From Polaribacter dokdonensis (GTDB lineage Bacteria > Bacteroidota > Bacteroidia > Flavobacteriales > Flavobacteriaceae): a stretch of DNA of 64,000 bases. A program made the translations under genes and the position numbers. The stretch is from positions 2,687,501-2,751,500 of the forward strand of contig NZ_CP101505.1 of NCBI RefSeq assembly GCF_024362345.1. The letters run 5' to 3'. The notes below the pieces were generated by a model. The model was not told where the DNA came from. It saw only the letters and a list, made by a program, of their open reading frames with translations, and made no database searches. This document shows positions 8,625 to 17,801 of this stretch, piece after piece; the first letter of the stretch is position 1, and each line of letters begins with the position of its first letter.

Positions 8625-9350
8625 TTAGTCTATAATCAAATGAGGAACATCATCTAAGTTCCAATCAATGACTAAGCCACCAGCTAAAGATTGTGCAATC
8701 TCTTTGCCATATAAAAGTTCAGATAAATATAAGGCAGCTTCAAACGATTTTGCACCACCAGCAGAAGTTATGTATTTATCATCATGCACAAATAAAACAT
8801 CTTTTCTAATGTCTAAAAGAGGAAATAAAGTTCTCATTTTATCAATATCTGAAGGAAAAGTTGTAGATACAGCTTCGTTAAGTAATCCTGCTTTAGCCAA
8901 AACAAAAGCACCATCACAATGTGAGGTTATGTATAAAGCTTCTTCATCAACTTTCTTTATAAAGTAAAGCATTGCTGTATCTTCTAAATCAGTATCTAGA
9001 TGATGTTCTGCAGAAGGAACAACAAGAATATCAATTTTGGGCAGAGAGTCTGTGAGATAATTAAAATCTGGTAAAATACGAACACCCTCAAAGGTGGTAA
9101 TTGGTTCTTTGGTATTAGCTACAGTAAAAACATTCATAGCTTTAATGTTTTCCCTGTATTTTGTATGTTGAAAAATATCAAAAGGTGCAGTAAACTCTGT
9201 ATTAAAAGTACCATCCATAATTAAAAAAGCAACATTATATCTACCTTCAATTATTTCAAGAGTATAACCTGTAGTTTTTGGCTCTTCAGTTTTCTTTGCA
9301 GTACAATTAAATAGTAATAATATAGTAAGAAGTAAGGTTGTAAATTTCAT
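8625..9350 (-). CDS. DJ-1/PfpI-family lipoprotein
   Basis: A 241-residue protein with a lipoprotein signal (LLLTILLLFNC, Cys16) and a class-I glutamine-amidotransferase-like (DJ-1/PfpI) fold. The nucleophile-elbow motif SHCDGAF has Cys145 in the expected place. Such domains are often found in the N-terminal half of AraC-type regulators (GlxA), but no DNA-binding domain is present here and the protein is exported. The activity is unknown; it could be hydrolase-like or sensory. It is a monocistronic minus-strand gene between cdaA and a small exported protein. Confidence 0.75.
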   Translation of the reverse strand: MKFTTLLLTILLLFNCTAKKTEEPKTTGYTLEIIEGRYNVAFLIMDGTFNTEFTAPFDIFQHTKYRENIKAMNVFTVANTKEPITTFEGVRILPDFNYLTDSLPKIDILVVPSAEHHLDTDLEDTAMLYFIKKVDEEALYITSHCDGAFVLAKAGLLNEAVSTTFPSDIDKMRTLFPLLDIRKDVLFVHDDKYITSAGGAKSFEAALYLSELLYGKEIAQSLAGGLVIDWNLDDVPHLIID

Positions 9351-9382
9351 GAAACAAATATTAAAGCCACAATATAAAGCAT

Positions 9383-9414
9383 AAAAAAAACTTTCTGTGA
9401 AGAAAGTTTTTTTT
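9383..9414 (-). terminator. Terminator after the small exported protein gene
   Basis: Hairpin AAACTTTCT / AGAAAGTTT with a 4-nt loop and A/T runs on both sides. It lies just past the stop of the gene at 9433-9786. Confidence 0.75.
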
Positions 9415-9432
9415 TATAGAGTAAGAATTGAT

Positions 9433-9786
9433 TTAAATAAGCTCTTTTTCTTTTAAAGCTTCATCTAAATTAACTTTGATATACTTATGACTTTTAAAAA
9501 AATACTTACCGTTTTTAAGCTGAATTGTAGCTTCTATTTTTCCGTCTTTTTTTTCTTTTAAATTGGTTATTTCAACTTCTTGATTTACCACATTTTTGTA
9601 GGTAGCAATTCCACCTCTTTTAATGATAAAGTTCTTTCTTGGAAACTTAATATGCTCATAATTATTCATTTTAACTTCACCAATCGTAAAAGTGTCACCT
9701 ACTTTAACTTGATCACTAGAAGTTTGAGAATAATTAGAAAATGACAAAAAACAACACATTAAGAATGTAAAAATTGTAGTTTTCAT
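9433..9786 (-). CDS. Small exported protein of unknown function
   Basis: A 117-residue protein with a clear signal peptide (about residues 1-20, ending near YSQTSS). The mature part is basic and strand-rich, with KVGDTFTIGEVKMNNYEHI and IIKRGGIATYK. I remember similar short flavobacterial proteins being wrongly named dihydroorotase; there is no metal-binding or catalytic motif of that enzyme here. A TATTTTTG -7 box (9814-9821, minus) lies 27 nt upstream and a terminator follows, so it is a stand-alone unit. Confidence 0.65.
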   Translation of the reverse strand: MKTTIFTFLMCCFLSFSNYSQTSSDQVKVGDTFTIGEVKMNNYEHIKFPRKNFIIKRGGIATYKNVVNQEVEITNLKEKKDGKIEATIQLKNGKYFFKSHKYIKVNLDEALKEKELI

Positions 9787-9813
9787 AATTTTAGATTTAT
9801 AAATTTATAGATA

Positions 9814-9821
9814 CAAAAATA
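9814..9821 (-). promoter_or_regulatory. -7 box TATTTTTG of the small exported protein gene
   Basis: Exact TAnnTTTG match on the minus strand, 27 nt before the ATG at 9786. Confidence 0.5.
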
Positions 9822-9980
9822 AAATATTTTTAAAATATTTTTAAAAGATTTTAAAATTATATGTAAACTCTGTGTTTTTATGTAATGAATCACTTTCATT
9901 AGAATAAAGTATAAATTTTTCTTTTAGAAGAAATCTTCAGCTAACTTTTTGTAGATTTATAACAATATATAATTATAAAT

Positions 9981-11894
9981 ATGAAAGCAAAGTTATTTTT
10001 ATTTTTAGTAGGATTTTTTACACTATTATCTTGCAATCAAGAAACTGAGAAAGTTGAAAAAAAAGACACCTATGTTGTTGATAATTACACAAAGAAAGAG
10101 GTAGATATAATAATGAGAGATGGGGTTAAATTACACACTACCATTTACACCCCAAAAGATACTTCTAAAGAGTATCCTATATTAATGCAAAGAACACCTT
10201 ACAGTTCAAGACCTTATGGAGAAGGAAAAATGAAAACCAAAATTGGGCCTAATGTTCATTTAATGAAAGAGGGTAACATTGTGGTTTATCAAGATGTAAG
10301 AGGTAGATGGATGAGTGAGGGTGTTTATGATAATATGCGTGCTTACATTCCTAACAAAGCAGAAAATCAATCAGATGAAGTTTCAGATACTTATGATACT
10401 ATAGATTGGCTTATTAATAATGTAGAAAATAATAATGGTAAAGTGGGTACTTGGGGTATATCTTATCCTGGGCATTATGCAACAATTTCTACTATAGATG
10501 CACATCCTGCTTTAAAAGCAGCTTCTCCTCAAGCCTGTATTGGAGATTTTTTCTTTGATGATTTTCATCATAATGGAGCTTTTCTATTGAGCTATTTTAG
10601 AGCCATTTCTTTATTTGGTACTTACAAAGACACACCTACAGATTCTGCTTGGTATTCTTATCCGAAAATGAATAGCCAAGATCAATATCAATTTTTCTTG
10701 GATAAAGGTCCTCTAAAAAACTTAAACGAATATTTTCAATATGACAAGTTAGATGTAAATACTACAGCTTCTAAAGATAAAATAGACGATTTCTTTTGGA
10801 AAGAAATTGTAGAACATCCAAATTACGATTCAGTTTGGCAAAGTAAAGGTATCATTCAGCATTTAGATAAAGTGCCAAGTACAGTAGCAACTATGATTGT
10901 TGGTGGGTGGTTTGATGCAGAAGATTTATATGGCCCTTTAGAAACTTATAAAGGCATAGAAAAAAACGGAGAAGGGAATTATAATACTATGGTTTTTGGA
11001 CCTTGGGATCATGGAAAATGGTCTAGAAATACAGTAAGAAATACTGTAGGTAATTATTATTTTGGAGACTCTATTTCTTTGAAATTTCAATCAGAAATAG
11101 AAACTAAATTCTTTAACCATTTCTTAAAAGGTGAAGGAGATAAAAATTCTGGCTTGCCAGAAGCTTATGTATTTGATTCTGGAAGAAAAGAATGGAAGTC
11201 TTACGATTCTTGGCCACCTAAAAATGTGGTAAAACAAGATTGGTTTTTATCTGAAGATCAAGAACTAACTAATGGTAAAAAAGGAACTAAAGGTATAAGT
11301 TTTATTAGTGATGTTAAAAGACCTGTACCTTATTCAGAAGATATTAAAACCGTTTTTACTCCAAGAAAATATATGACAGATGATCAACGTTTTGCAGCAA
11401 GAAGACCAGATGTATTAGTTTTTGAAACTGATGTTTTAACTGAAGATTATACACTTGCAGGTGATATTTTAGCAAAGCTGAAAGTGGCTACAACAGGTAC
11501 AGCTGCAGATTGGATTGTTAAGGTTATAGATGTACATCCTTCAGATGTAGAAGAAGATAATGAAACTTTACAAGACCATCTTAAAATGAGCAACTATCAT
11601 TTAATGGTAAGAAGTGAAGTTTTAAGAGGACGATTTAGAAATAGTTTCGAAAACCCTGAGCCATTTAAACCAAATAAAAAGACAGCTGTAAATATAAAAT
11701 TACAAGATGTTTTTCATACGTTTAAAAAAGGACATAAAGTTCAAATTCAGGTGCAAAGCACCTGGTTTCCTTTAATAGATTTAAATCCTCAAACTTATGT
11801 AGATAATATTTATAAAGCAGATGAAGCTGATTTTAAAACTCAAACACATACTGTTTTTACAGATTCAAGTATCGAGTTTTCAGTATTAAAATAA
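9981..11894 (+). CDS. CocE/NonD-family esterase or acylase, lipoprotein
   Basis: A 637-residue S15-type alpha/beta hydrolase (alpha-amino-acid ester hydrolase, glutaryl acylase and cocaine esterase group). Lipobox LLSC with Cys18 predicts membrane anchoring. Residues ~38-390 hold the hydrolase domain: nucleophile S161 in GTWGISYPGH, probable catalytic Asp312 in GGWFDAEDLYG and His344 in GPWDHGKW. The C-terminal jelly-roll PepX_C domain spans about 400-637. It probably acts on amide or ester bonds of amino-acid derivatives outside the cytoplasm; the exact substrate cannot be read. The next gene starts 3 nt later. Confidence 0.88.
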   Translation: MKAKLFLFLVGFFTLLSCNQETEKVEKKDTYVVDNYTKKEVDIIMRDGVKLHTTIYTPKDTSKEYPILMQRTPYSSRPYGEGKMKTKIGPNVHLMKEGNIVVYQDVRGRWMSEGVYDNMRAYIPNKAENQSDEVSDTYDTIDWLINNVENNNGKVGTWGISYPGHYATISTIDAHPALKAASPQACIGDFFFDDFHHNGAFLLSYFRAISLFGTYKDTPTDSAWYSYPKMNSQDQYQFFLDKGPLKNLNEYFQYDKLDVNTTASKDKIDDFFWKEIVEHPNYDSVWQSKGIIQHLDKVPSTVATMIVGGWFDAEDLYGPLETYKGIEKNGEGNYNTMVFGPWDHGKWSRNTVRNTVGNYYFGDSISLKFQSEIETKFFNHFLKGEGDKNSGLPEAYVFDSGRKEWKSYDSWPPKNVVKQDWFLSEDQELTNGKKGTKGISFISDVKRPVPYSEDIKTVFTPRKYMTDDQRFAARRPDVLVFETDVLTEDYTLAGDILAKLKVATTGTAADWIVKVIDVHPSDVEEDNETLQDHLKMSNYHLMVRSEVLRGRFRNSFENPEPFKPNKKTAVNIKLQDVFHTFKKGHKVQIQVQSTWFPLIDLNPQTYVDNIYKADEADFKTQTHTVFTDSSIEFSVLK

Positions 11895-11897
11895 CCT

Positions 11898-12317
11898 ATG
11901 AAACCATTTTTGATTATTGTTTTTACTTTAACATTCATGCAGAGTTTTTCTCAAGATTTTAAAGATTATCAATGGAAAAATAGGGTGTTAATAGTATCTA
12001 CAAATAATGAGAAAGGAATTGAATTTCAAAAGCAAATTAATCTTTTAGAAAATCTAGATCAGGAGTTAAAAGAAAGAAAATTAATTGTTTATCAAATTAT
12101 TGATAATAAATATAAGTTGAATTTTACAGAAAGTTATAAATTATTAAACTCTAGCTCTAAGAAATACGTAAGTACTAAAGACGGTTTACAAGTTCTATTG
12201 ATTGGTTTAGATGGAGGAATTAAACTGAAGCAAAACTCGATTTTAACCGCTGAAAAGCTGTTTGCAATCATAGATGGTATGCCAATGAGAAAACGTGAAC
12301 TTAGAAAAAATAGGTAA
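11898..12317 (+). CDS. DUF4174 family exported protein
   Basis: A 139-residue protein with a signal peptide (MKPFLIIVFTLTFMQSFSQD). It shows the DUF4174 hallmarks: an early YQWKNRVLIV strand, LLIGLDGGIKL in the middle and the ending IIDGMPMRKREL. The fold is thought to be thioredoxin-like without a CxxC; the function is unknown. It sits in a tight row with the CocE hydrolase (3 nt) and the VOC protein (8 nt), so the three are probably one operon. Confidence 0.78.
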   Translation: MKPFLIIVFTLTFMQSFSQDFKDYQWKNRVLIVSTNNEKGIEFQKQINLLENLDQELKERKLIVYQIIDNKYKLNFTESYKLLNSSSKKYVSTKDGLQVLLIGLDGGIKLKQNSILTAEKLFAIIDGMPMRKRELRKNR

Positions 12318-12325
12318 GACCATTA

Positions 12326-13396
12326 ATGGGTGAAAAATTAATTTATGGAATTCAGCAAATAGGAATTGGAGTAAAAAATGCAGAAAATGCTTTTAAATGG
12401 TATGCACAAAATTTAGGTGCAGACGCACTTATTTTTGATGATAGCAATGAAGCTACACATATGGCAAAATATATGGGTGGAAAAGCAAGGAGTAAAAGAG
12501 CATTGCTAGCTCTAAATATGCAAGGTGGAGGAGGTTATGAAATTTGGCAATATAAAAATAGAACGCCTTCTGCTGCAGAAAATACATTTCAGTTAGGAGA
12601 TTTAGGCATTCACTTTCCTGTTATAAAATCTAATAACATTTCTAAAAGTTATGGAGTTTTGCAAGCTAAAAATGTTAGAATTCTATCTGATATTGTAATA
12701 GAGCCAGATCAGCAAAAGTCATTTTATATTAAAGATCCATTTGATAATATTCTCAAAATAAAAGAATACCCAAAGTTCTATGCTAATCATAAAAAATCTA
12801 TAGCAGGTATTTTTTCTGCAGTAATTGGTGTTTCTGATATTGATGAATCTTTAAATTTATATTCAGAAGTTTTAGGATATGATCAAATTATCTATGATAA
12901 AACTTCAATTTTTGATGATTTAAAGTCATTAAATAATGGTAATAAAAGGTTTAGAAGAATTTTGCTAAGTCATTCAGAAAAAAGAATTGGAGGTTTTTCT
13001 AAGCTGTTTGGAGAAAGTCAAATAGAATTGATTCAGGCTATCGAAAACAAACCCAATAAAATTTTTCAAAACAGATTTTGGGGAGATTTGGGTTACATTC
13101 ACTTATGTTTCGATATAAAAAACATTACACAATTGGCAGAAGAATGTAAGAGAGCAGGAGTGCCTTTTCAAGTTATGAGTGGTGAGTCTTTTGATATGGG
13201 AGATGCAAATGGTCATTGGGGTTACATAGAAGATTTTGATGGAACTTTAATCGAGTTTATAGAAACTAACAAAGTTCCTTTAATTAAAAAATTAGGGTTG
13301 TACATCAATTTAAGAAATAGAGATCCTAAAAAGCCATTACCAAATTGGATGATTAAAGCCATGAATTTAAAACGAGTCAAAAAGTTCAAAGAATAA
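12326..13396 (+). CDS. Double VOC-domain protein (4-hydroxyphenylpyruvate dioxygenase-like)
   Basis: A 356-residue cytoplasmic protein with two glyoxalase/bleomycin-resistance (VOC) domains: residues ~8-150 (GIQQIGIGVKNAENAFKWYA) and ~160-310 (AVIGVSDIDESLNLYSEVLG). Candidate metal ligands include His/Glu in LGDLGIHF and GYIHLCFD and the C-terminal Glu in GTLIEFIE. The two-domain layout resembles HPPD, but the length and the lack of its C-terminal signature make true HPPD unlikely. It is followed by a flavin monooxygenase 30 nt on, which suggests a shared catabolic or detoxifying pathway. Confidence 0.75.
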   Translation: MGEKLIYGIQQIGIGVKNAENAFKWYAQNLGADALIFDDSNEATHMAKYMGGKARSKRALLALNMQGGGGYEIWQYKNRTPSAAENTFQLGDLGIHFPVIKSNNISKSYGVLQAKNVRILSDIVIEPDQQKSFYIKDPFDNILKIKEYPKFYANHKKSIAGIFSAVIGVSDIDESLNLYSEVLGYDQIIYDKTSIFDDLKSLNNGNKRFRRILLSHSEKRIGGFSKLFGESQIELIQAIENKPNKIFQNRFWGDLGYIHLCFDIKNITQLAEECKRAGVPFQVMSGESFDMGDANGHWGYIEDFDGTLIEFIETNKVPLIKKLGLYINLRNRDPKKPLPNWMIKAMNLKRVKKFKE

Positions 13397-13426
13397 TTTA
13401 TCTTGTAATCGAATAACATTAAGAAT

Positions 13427-14866
13427 ATGGATTTTGATATTATAATTATTGGAGCAGGTTTGTCTGGTATAGGTGCTGCTTGTCATCTAGAGCGAAAAAA
13501 TTCTGATAAATCTTATAAAATTTTAGAAGCTAGAGAAGAAATTGGAGGTACTTGGAGTTTATTTAAATATCCAGGAATACGTTCTGATTCTGATATGTAT
13601 ACTTTTGGTTATTCTTTTAAAACCTGGGATGATGATAAGTCTTTTGCAGATGCACCATCCATTTTAAAATATTTAAATGAAGCTGCAGAAGAGTACAATG
13701 TAAAACAACATATTTCATTTAGTCAAAAAGTAGTTCATTACAATTTTGATACCTCATTAAATTTATGGACAATTACTGCTATAAACCCAATTACCAAAGA
13801 AGAAACGCAATATACTTCTCAATATATTTTTAATGCTAGTGGATATTACAATTATGATACTGGCTACATACCCAATTTTAAAGGTTTTGAGAACTTTAAA
13901 GGTAAATTTTTACATCCTCAAAAATGGAATACAGATTTAGATTATAGAAACAAAAAAGTAGTTGTTATTGGAAGTGGAGCAACAGCTGTAACAATTGTAC
14001 CAAAAATTGCAGATGATGTAGAGAAAGTGACTATGTTACAAAGGTCTCCTACTTATATAGCAGCTCTGCCAAATAAAGATAAGGTAGCAAAATTTATAAA
14101 AAGAATATTGCCAAGTAAAATGGCACACACAACTGTAAGAGGTAAAAATATCTTAGCAGATATGTTGTTTTATAATTTGTGCAGAAAATTTCCTAAAACA
14201 ATGAAAAAGGTTGTTTTAAAAGGAATTAAAAAAGAGTTAGGAGATTTTCCTTTAGAGCCTCATTTTTCTCCAGACTATAAACCTTGGGATCAACGTTTTT
14301 GTTTGGTTCCAGATGGTGATTTTTTTAAAGCCATCAAAAAAGGAAAAGCTTCTGTAGAAACTGATACTATAGAAACATTTACAGAAAATGGAATTTTATT
14401 AAAATCAGGAAAATTATTAGAGGCAGATATCATAATAAGTGCAACAGGGTTAAAATTATTGCCTTTTGGAGGAGCTAATATCTCTTTAAACAATAAGCCT
14501 TTCGATATTACAAAGCAATTTATATATAAAGGTTTAATGTTAAGTGAATTGCCTAACTTTTTTGTTTTTGCAGGGTATACAAATGCTTCTTGGACCTTAA
14601 AAAGCGATTTAACAAGCGAGTATATTTCTAGAATGTTAAAATATCTAGATAATAACAATTATAAATCAGTTCATGCAAGAGTTACTGAAGAAAATTTAGG
14701 AGAACTTCCTTTAATCAACTTAGATTCTGGATATATTCATAGAGCAAAAGATATTCTCCCAAAACAAGGAGACCAATTTCCTTGGAGGCTTTACCAAAAT
14801 TATATTTTAGATTATAAAGTATTGCGTTTAAACGCTATAAAAGATAAGAGGTTATTGTTCAATTAA
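13427..14866 (+). CDS. Flavin-containing (Baeyer-Villiger type) monooxygenase
   Basis: A 479-residue NAD(P)H- and FAD-dependent oxygenase. FAD-binding Rossmann motif GAGLSG (9-14), the GGTW-YPGIRSDSD stretch (40-56), the BVMO fingerprint FKGKFLHPQKW (157-167, matching FxGxxxHxxxW) and the second Rossmann GSGATA (182-187) are all visible. It should insert oxygen into ketones or oxidise heteroatoms; the substrate is unknown. It follows the VOC protein and may work with it. The fingerprint argues for BVMO over a plain FMO. Confidence 0.85.
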   Translation: MDFDIIIIGAGLSGIGAACHLERKNSDKSYKILEAREEIGGTWSLFKYPGIRSDSDMYTFGYSFKTWDDDKSFADAPSILKYLNEAAEEYNVKQHISFSQKVVHYNFDTSLNLWTITAINPITKEETQYTSQYIFNASGYYNYDTGYIPNFKGFENFKGKFLHPQKWNTDLDYRNKKVVVIGSGATAVTIVPKIADDVEKVTMLQRSPTYIAALPNKDKVAKFIKRILPSKMAHTTVRGKNILADMLFYNLCRKFPKTMKKVVLKGIKKELGDFPLEPHFSPDYKPWDQRFCLVPDGDFFKAIKKGKASVETDTIETFTENGILLKSGKLLEADIIISATGLKLLPFGGANISLNNKPFDITKQFIYKGLMLSELPNFFVFAGYTNASWTLKSDLTSEYISRMLKYLDNNNYKSVHARVTEENLGELPLINLDSGYIHRAKDILPKQGDQFPWRLYQNYILDYKVLRLNAIKDKRLLFN

Positions 14867-14890
14867 ACAGTAATAGATTATTTTTGTAGC

Positions 14891-15055
14891 ATGTTTAAAC
14901 CTAGAGTTCCTTTAGAAGAAGATGATTTTTATTTAAATGAAAAAGGCTACAAAGTCTTTACTGAAAAATTTCATTTAAAAAGAGGTTACTGCTGTAAAAG
15001 TGGGTGTAAGCATTGTCCTTATGGATATGATAAAAGAACAGATAGTTTTAAATAA
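14891..15055 (+). CDS. Small Cys-rich protein, DUF5522 type
   Basis: A 54-residue ORF. It begins MFKPRVPLEEDDFYLNEKGY and holds four Cys: CC at 34-35, C39 and C42 in a CCxxxCxxC pattern (RGYCCKSGCKHCPYGY), which suggests a zinc or iron-sulfur knuckle. This matches what I know as DUF5522. It begins 24 nt after the monooxygenase stop and ends 15 nt before the next gene's ATG, so it is probably co-transcribed. Function unknown. Confidence 0.75.
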   Translation: MFKPRVPLEEDDFYLNEKGYKVFTEKFHLKRGYCCKSGCKHCPYGYDKRTDSFK

Positions 15056-15070
15056 TAAAAATTGCGAAGT

Positions 15071-15781
15071 ATGAAGAAGTTTATATTGGTATTGATAGTT
15101 GCATTTCAGTTTTCTGGTTGTGCAGAATTACAACAAGTTGTAAATAACTTACCTAATAATGTAGGTTTAAGTCAAGAGCAAATAGGTAATGGTTTAAGGC
15201 AGGCATTAGATAATGGTATAGAACATCAAGTTGCAAAACTTACATCTAAAGATGGTTTTTACAGAAATCAATTGGTAAAAATTTTACTTCCAGAAGAATT
15301 ACAAGCAGTAGATAAAGGTTTGCGTAAAATTGGTTTAAGTAATTTGGCAGATGAAGGTATAAAAGTACTTAACAGAGCTGCAGAAGATGCTGTTAAAACA
15401 GCTACGCCTATATTTGTAAACGCAGTTAAAGAAATTACTTTTAATGATGCTAAAAATATACTTTTAGGCGATAAAAATGCTGCAACAAGTTATCTTCAAT
15501 CAAAAACTAGCCAAAGTTTATATAACAGTTTTAGCCCAGTAATAGACAATTCATTTTCTAAAGTTGGTGCAGATAAAGTATGGAGTAACTTAATTACCAG
15601 GTATAATTCTATTCCATTTGTAAAAAAGGTAAATCCAGATTTAACTGGTTATGTAACCAATGAAGCTTTAAAAGGAGTTTTTACAATGATAGAAATAGAA
15701 GAAAAAGGAATCCGAGAAAAAGTTGGGTTAAGAAATACAGCGCTTTTAAGGCAAGTATTTGCTTTACAAGACAATAGGTAA
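15071..15781 (+). CDS. DUF4197 family lipoprotein
   Basis: A 236-residue helical lipoprotein; signal MKKFILVLIVAFQFSGC with the lipobox Cys at residue 17. The mature part carries the DUF4197 pattern: GLRQALDNGIEHQVAKLTSKDGFY, LLPEELQAVDKGLRKIGL, and FNDAKNILLGDKNAATSYL. The start was set at the ATG at 15071; an upstream in-frame TTG at 15062 would add three residues before the signal peptide. The function is unknown. It ends the run of genes that begins at 9981. Confidence 0.82.
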   Translation: MKKFILVLIVAFQFSGCAELQQVVNNLPNNVGLSQEQIGNGLRQALDNGIEHQVAKLTSKDGFYRNQLVKILLPEELQAVDKGLRKIGLSNLADEGIKVLNRAAEDAVKTATPIFVNAVKEITFNDAKNILLGDKNAATSYLQSKTSQSLYNSFSPVIDNSFSKVGADKVWSNLITRYNSIPFVKKVNPDLTGYVTNEALKGVFTMIEIEEKGIREKVGLRNTALLRQVFALQDNR

Positions 15782-15888
15782 AACGATTAGCTGCTCTGTA
15801 TAGTTTTTATATAGGTATTCTTAACATAGATTTTGTAATTCTAGTTGTAAATTTACGACTTAGATATAAGGACTATTAAAAATTACCT

Positions 15889-17520
15889 ATGAAAAACTTA
15901 CTAATTACTTTTATTTTTTTATTCACGTTTATAGCAAGTGCTCAGCAAACTGTAGAAGATGATTTTGAAGGAAATGGAACAATCTCTACATGGTTTGGAG
16001 ATGGTGCCAATATTAACGCACAATTTAACAATCCTTATAAAGAATCTATAAACACCTCTAATACTGTTTTAAAGTACGAAGATGTTGGTGGGCAATATGC
16101 TAATATTAGATTTCAATTAGATGAAAAGTTTGATTTATCTGAAGACTATACCTTCACTTTTAAAATTTACGTTCCTTTAATTGGTATTACAGGTTCACAG
16201 AACAATCAAGTTTCGCTTAAACTACAAAATGGCGATTTAAATGAACCTTGGAGTACACAAACCGAAATTATAAAGTCAATTACCTTAAATCAGTGGCAAA
16301 CAGTAACTTTCAATTTTAAAGATGATAGCTATATCAATCTAAATCCAGGTTCTGCTGCTCCAATTAACAGATCCGATTTTAATAGAGTAGTTATTCAAAT
16401 TAATGGCGAAGATAATACTGATAGAGTAACTGCTTATATAGATGATTTTTTATATGATGGAACCATAGCTGGAGATACTAGTGATGAACCTGTTTTTGAT
16501 AATTTAGTTTGGTCTGATGAATTTGATGGGCAAACAGGTGTTGTTACAGATTTAGATAATTCTAAATGGTTTAAACAAACCTATCCTATTATTAATGGTC
16601 AATCTTGGGCAAATGGAGAAATTCAGCATTATACAGATAGAGTAGATAATTCTTATGTTAGTAATGGTACTTTAAAAATTTTGGCTAAAAAGGAGACCTA
16701 TTCAAATAATGGAGTGACTAAAAATTATACTTCTGCAAGATTAAATTCTAAATATGCTTTTACTTACGGTAAGGTAGAAATTAGAGCAAAAATGCCATTT
16801 GGTGTAGGTACTTTTCCTGCATTATGGATGCTTGGTCAAAACATTACAGAAACTGGTGGCTATTGGGCTGCTACAAAAGGTACCACTGGTTGGCCAGATT
16901 GTGGAGAAATAGATATTATAGAACATTGGGGAGATAATCAAGATTTTGTGCAAAGTGCTTTGCATAATAGATCTAGTTTTGGAGGAACTGTAAATAAAGG
17001 AGGTAGAAGTATTAGTAATGCCTCTTCAGAATTTCATGTATATACTTTAGAGTGGTCTGCAACAAAAATGACGTTTAGTGTAGATGGTATTGTGCATTAT
17101 GTTTATAATCCAGAGAATAAGAATATAGAAAATTGGCCATATGATGCTCCTCAATACCTTTTATTAAATGTTGCTATTCTTCCTAACATTACAGCAGGAT
17201 TTTCTGAAAGTGCTATGGAAGTAGATTATGTAAGAGTATATCAAGAATCACAAAGCTTAAGTACAGAAGATAATAATATTAAAAACCAAGCTTTAAGGGT
17301 TTATCCTAATCCTTCAAATGATTTGATCACAGTAGATTTGGGAAACGTAAATACAAAAGGTGATTTAAACCTATATAATATTGCAGGTAAAAGAATTCAT
17401 ACTTTTTCTCAAAATACACAATCGAAAACTCATAATATTTCTTTCTTATCCAAAGGAGTGTATTTTTTACAGGTAGCCACTAGTAATGATTCTAGAGTAA
17501 TTAAGCTAATTAAAAACTAG
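15889..17520 (+). CDS. Secreted GH16 beta-1,3-glucanase (laminarinase-like) with T9SS sorting domain
   Basis: A 543-residue extracellular glycoside hydrolase. Signal peptide 1-18; an N-terminal beta-sandwich, probably carbohydrate-binding (about 22-200, ending in AYIDDFLYDG); GH16 domain (about 205-455) with the catalytic E-x-D-x-x-E as GEIDIIEHWG, nucleophile E340, D342 and acid/base E345; and a type IX secretion sorting domain type A (about 465-543, LRVYPNPSNDLITVDLG, ending VIKLIKN). The laminarinase subgroup is suggested by GQSWANGEIQHYTDR. Laminarin from algae is the likely substrate. It stands alone, not within a polysaccharide utilisation locus in this window. Confidence 0.88.
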   Translation: MKNLLITFIFLFTFIASAQQTVEDDFEGNGTISTWFGDGANINAQFNNPYKESINTSNTVLKYEDVGGQYANIRFQLDEKFDLSEDYTFTFKIYVPLIGITGSQNNQVSLKLQNGDLNEPWSTQTEIIKSITLNQWQTVTFNFKDDSYINLNPGSAAPINRSDFNRVVIQINGEDNTDRVTAYIDDFLYDGTIAGDTSDEPVFDNLVWSDEFDGQTGVVTDLDNSKWFKQTYPIINGQSWANGEIQHYTDRVDNSYVSNGTLKILAKKETYSNNGVTKNYTSARLNSKYAFTYGKVEIRAKMPFGVGTFPALWMLGQNITETGGYWAATKGTTGWPDCGEIDIIEHWGDNQDFVQSALHNRSSFGGTVNKGGRSISNASSEFHVYTLEWSATKMTFSVDGIVHYVYNPENKNIENWPYDAPQYLLLNVAILPNITAGFSESAMEVDYVRVYQESQSLSTEDNNIKNQALRVYPNPSNDLITVDLGNVNTKGDLNLYNIAGKRIHTFSQNTQSKTHNISFLSKGVYFLQVATSNDSRVIKLIKN

Positions 17521-17612
17521 TAAAGGTTGTAATTTATTTATTATAAGATAATTACGGGTTGCAGGGTTAATAAATTTTTCATAGATTTATAGGAATTAAC
17601 CCTCAAATCGCC

Positions 17613-17801
17613 ATGTATTACCAAATTCAATTCCAAAATTATAAACGGCATCTTCAAGATAGATATGTAAACTTGATAGAGAAATCTAACAATTACAGAT
17701 TTGTTGATGAAGCCAAAAGTGATTTGGCCGCTTTTAAAGCAATGAAATTACTCGAAAAAATAAATCAAGTAAATTATCTAGACAGAGAATTGGTTATCTA
17801 A
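17613..17801 (+). CDS. Small hypothetical protein
   Basis: A 62-residue, mostly helical, charged protein without signal peptide (MYYQIQFQNYKRHLQDRY at the start). No named domain is recognised. It overlaps the end of the convergent metal-receptor gene by 4 nt. The clean ATG and plausible composition make it a probable gene, but coding is less certain than for its neighbours. Confidence 0.5.
   Translation: MYYQIQFQNYKRHLQDRYVNLIEKSNNYRFVDEAKSDLAAFKAMKLLEKINQVNYLDRELVI

Noticed and set aside
9433..9786. Dihydroorotase as the name for the 117-aa exported protein
   Set aside because: Too short, exported, and lacks the HxH and other metal ligands.
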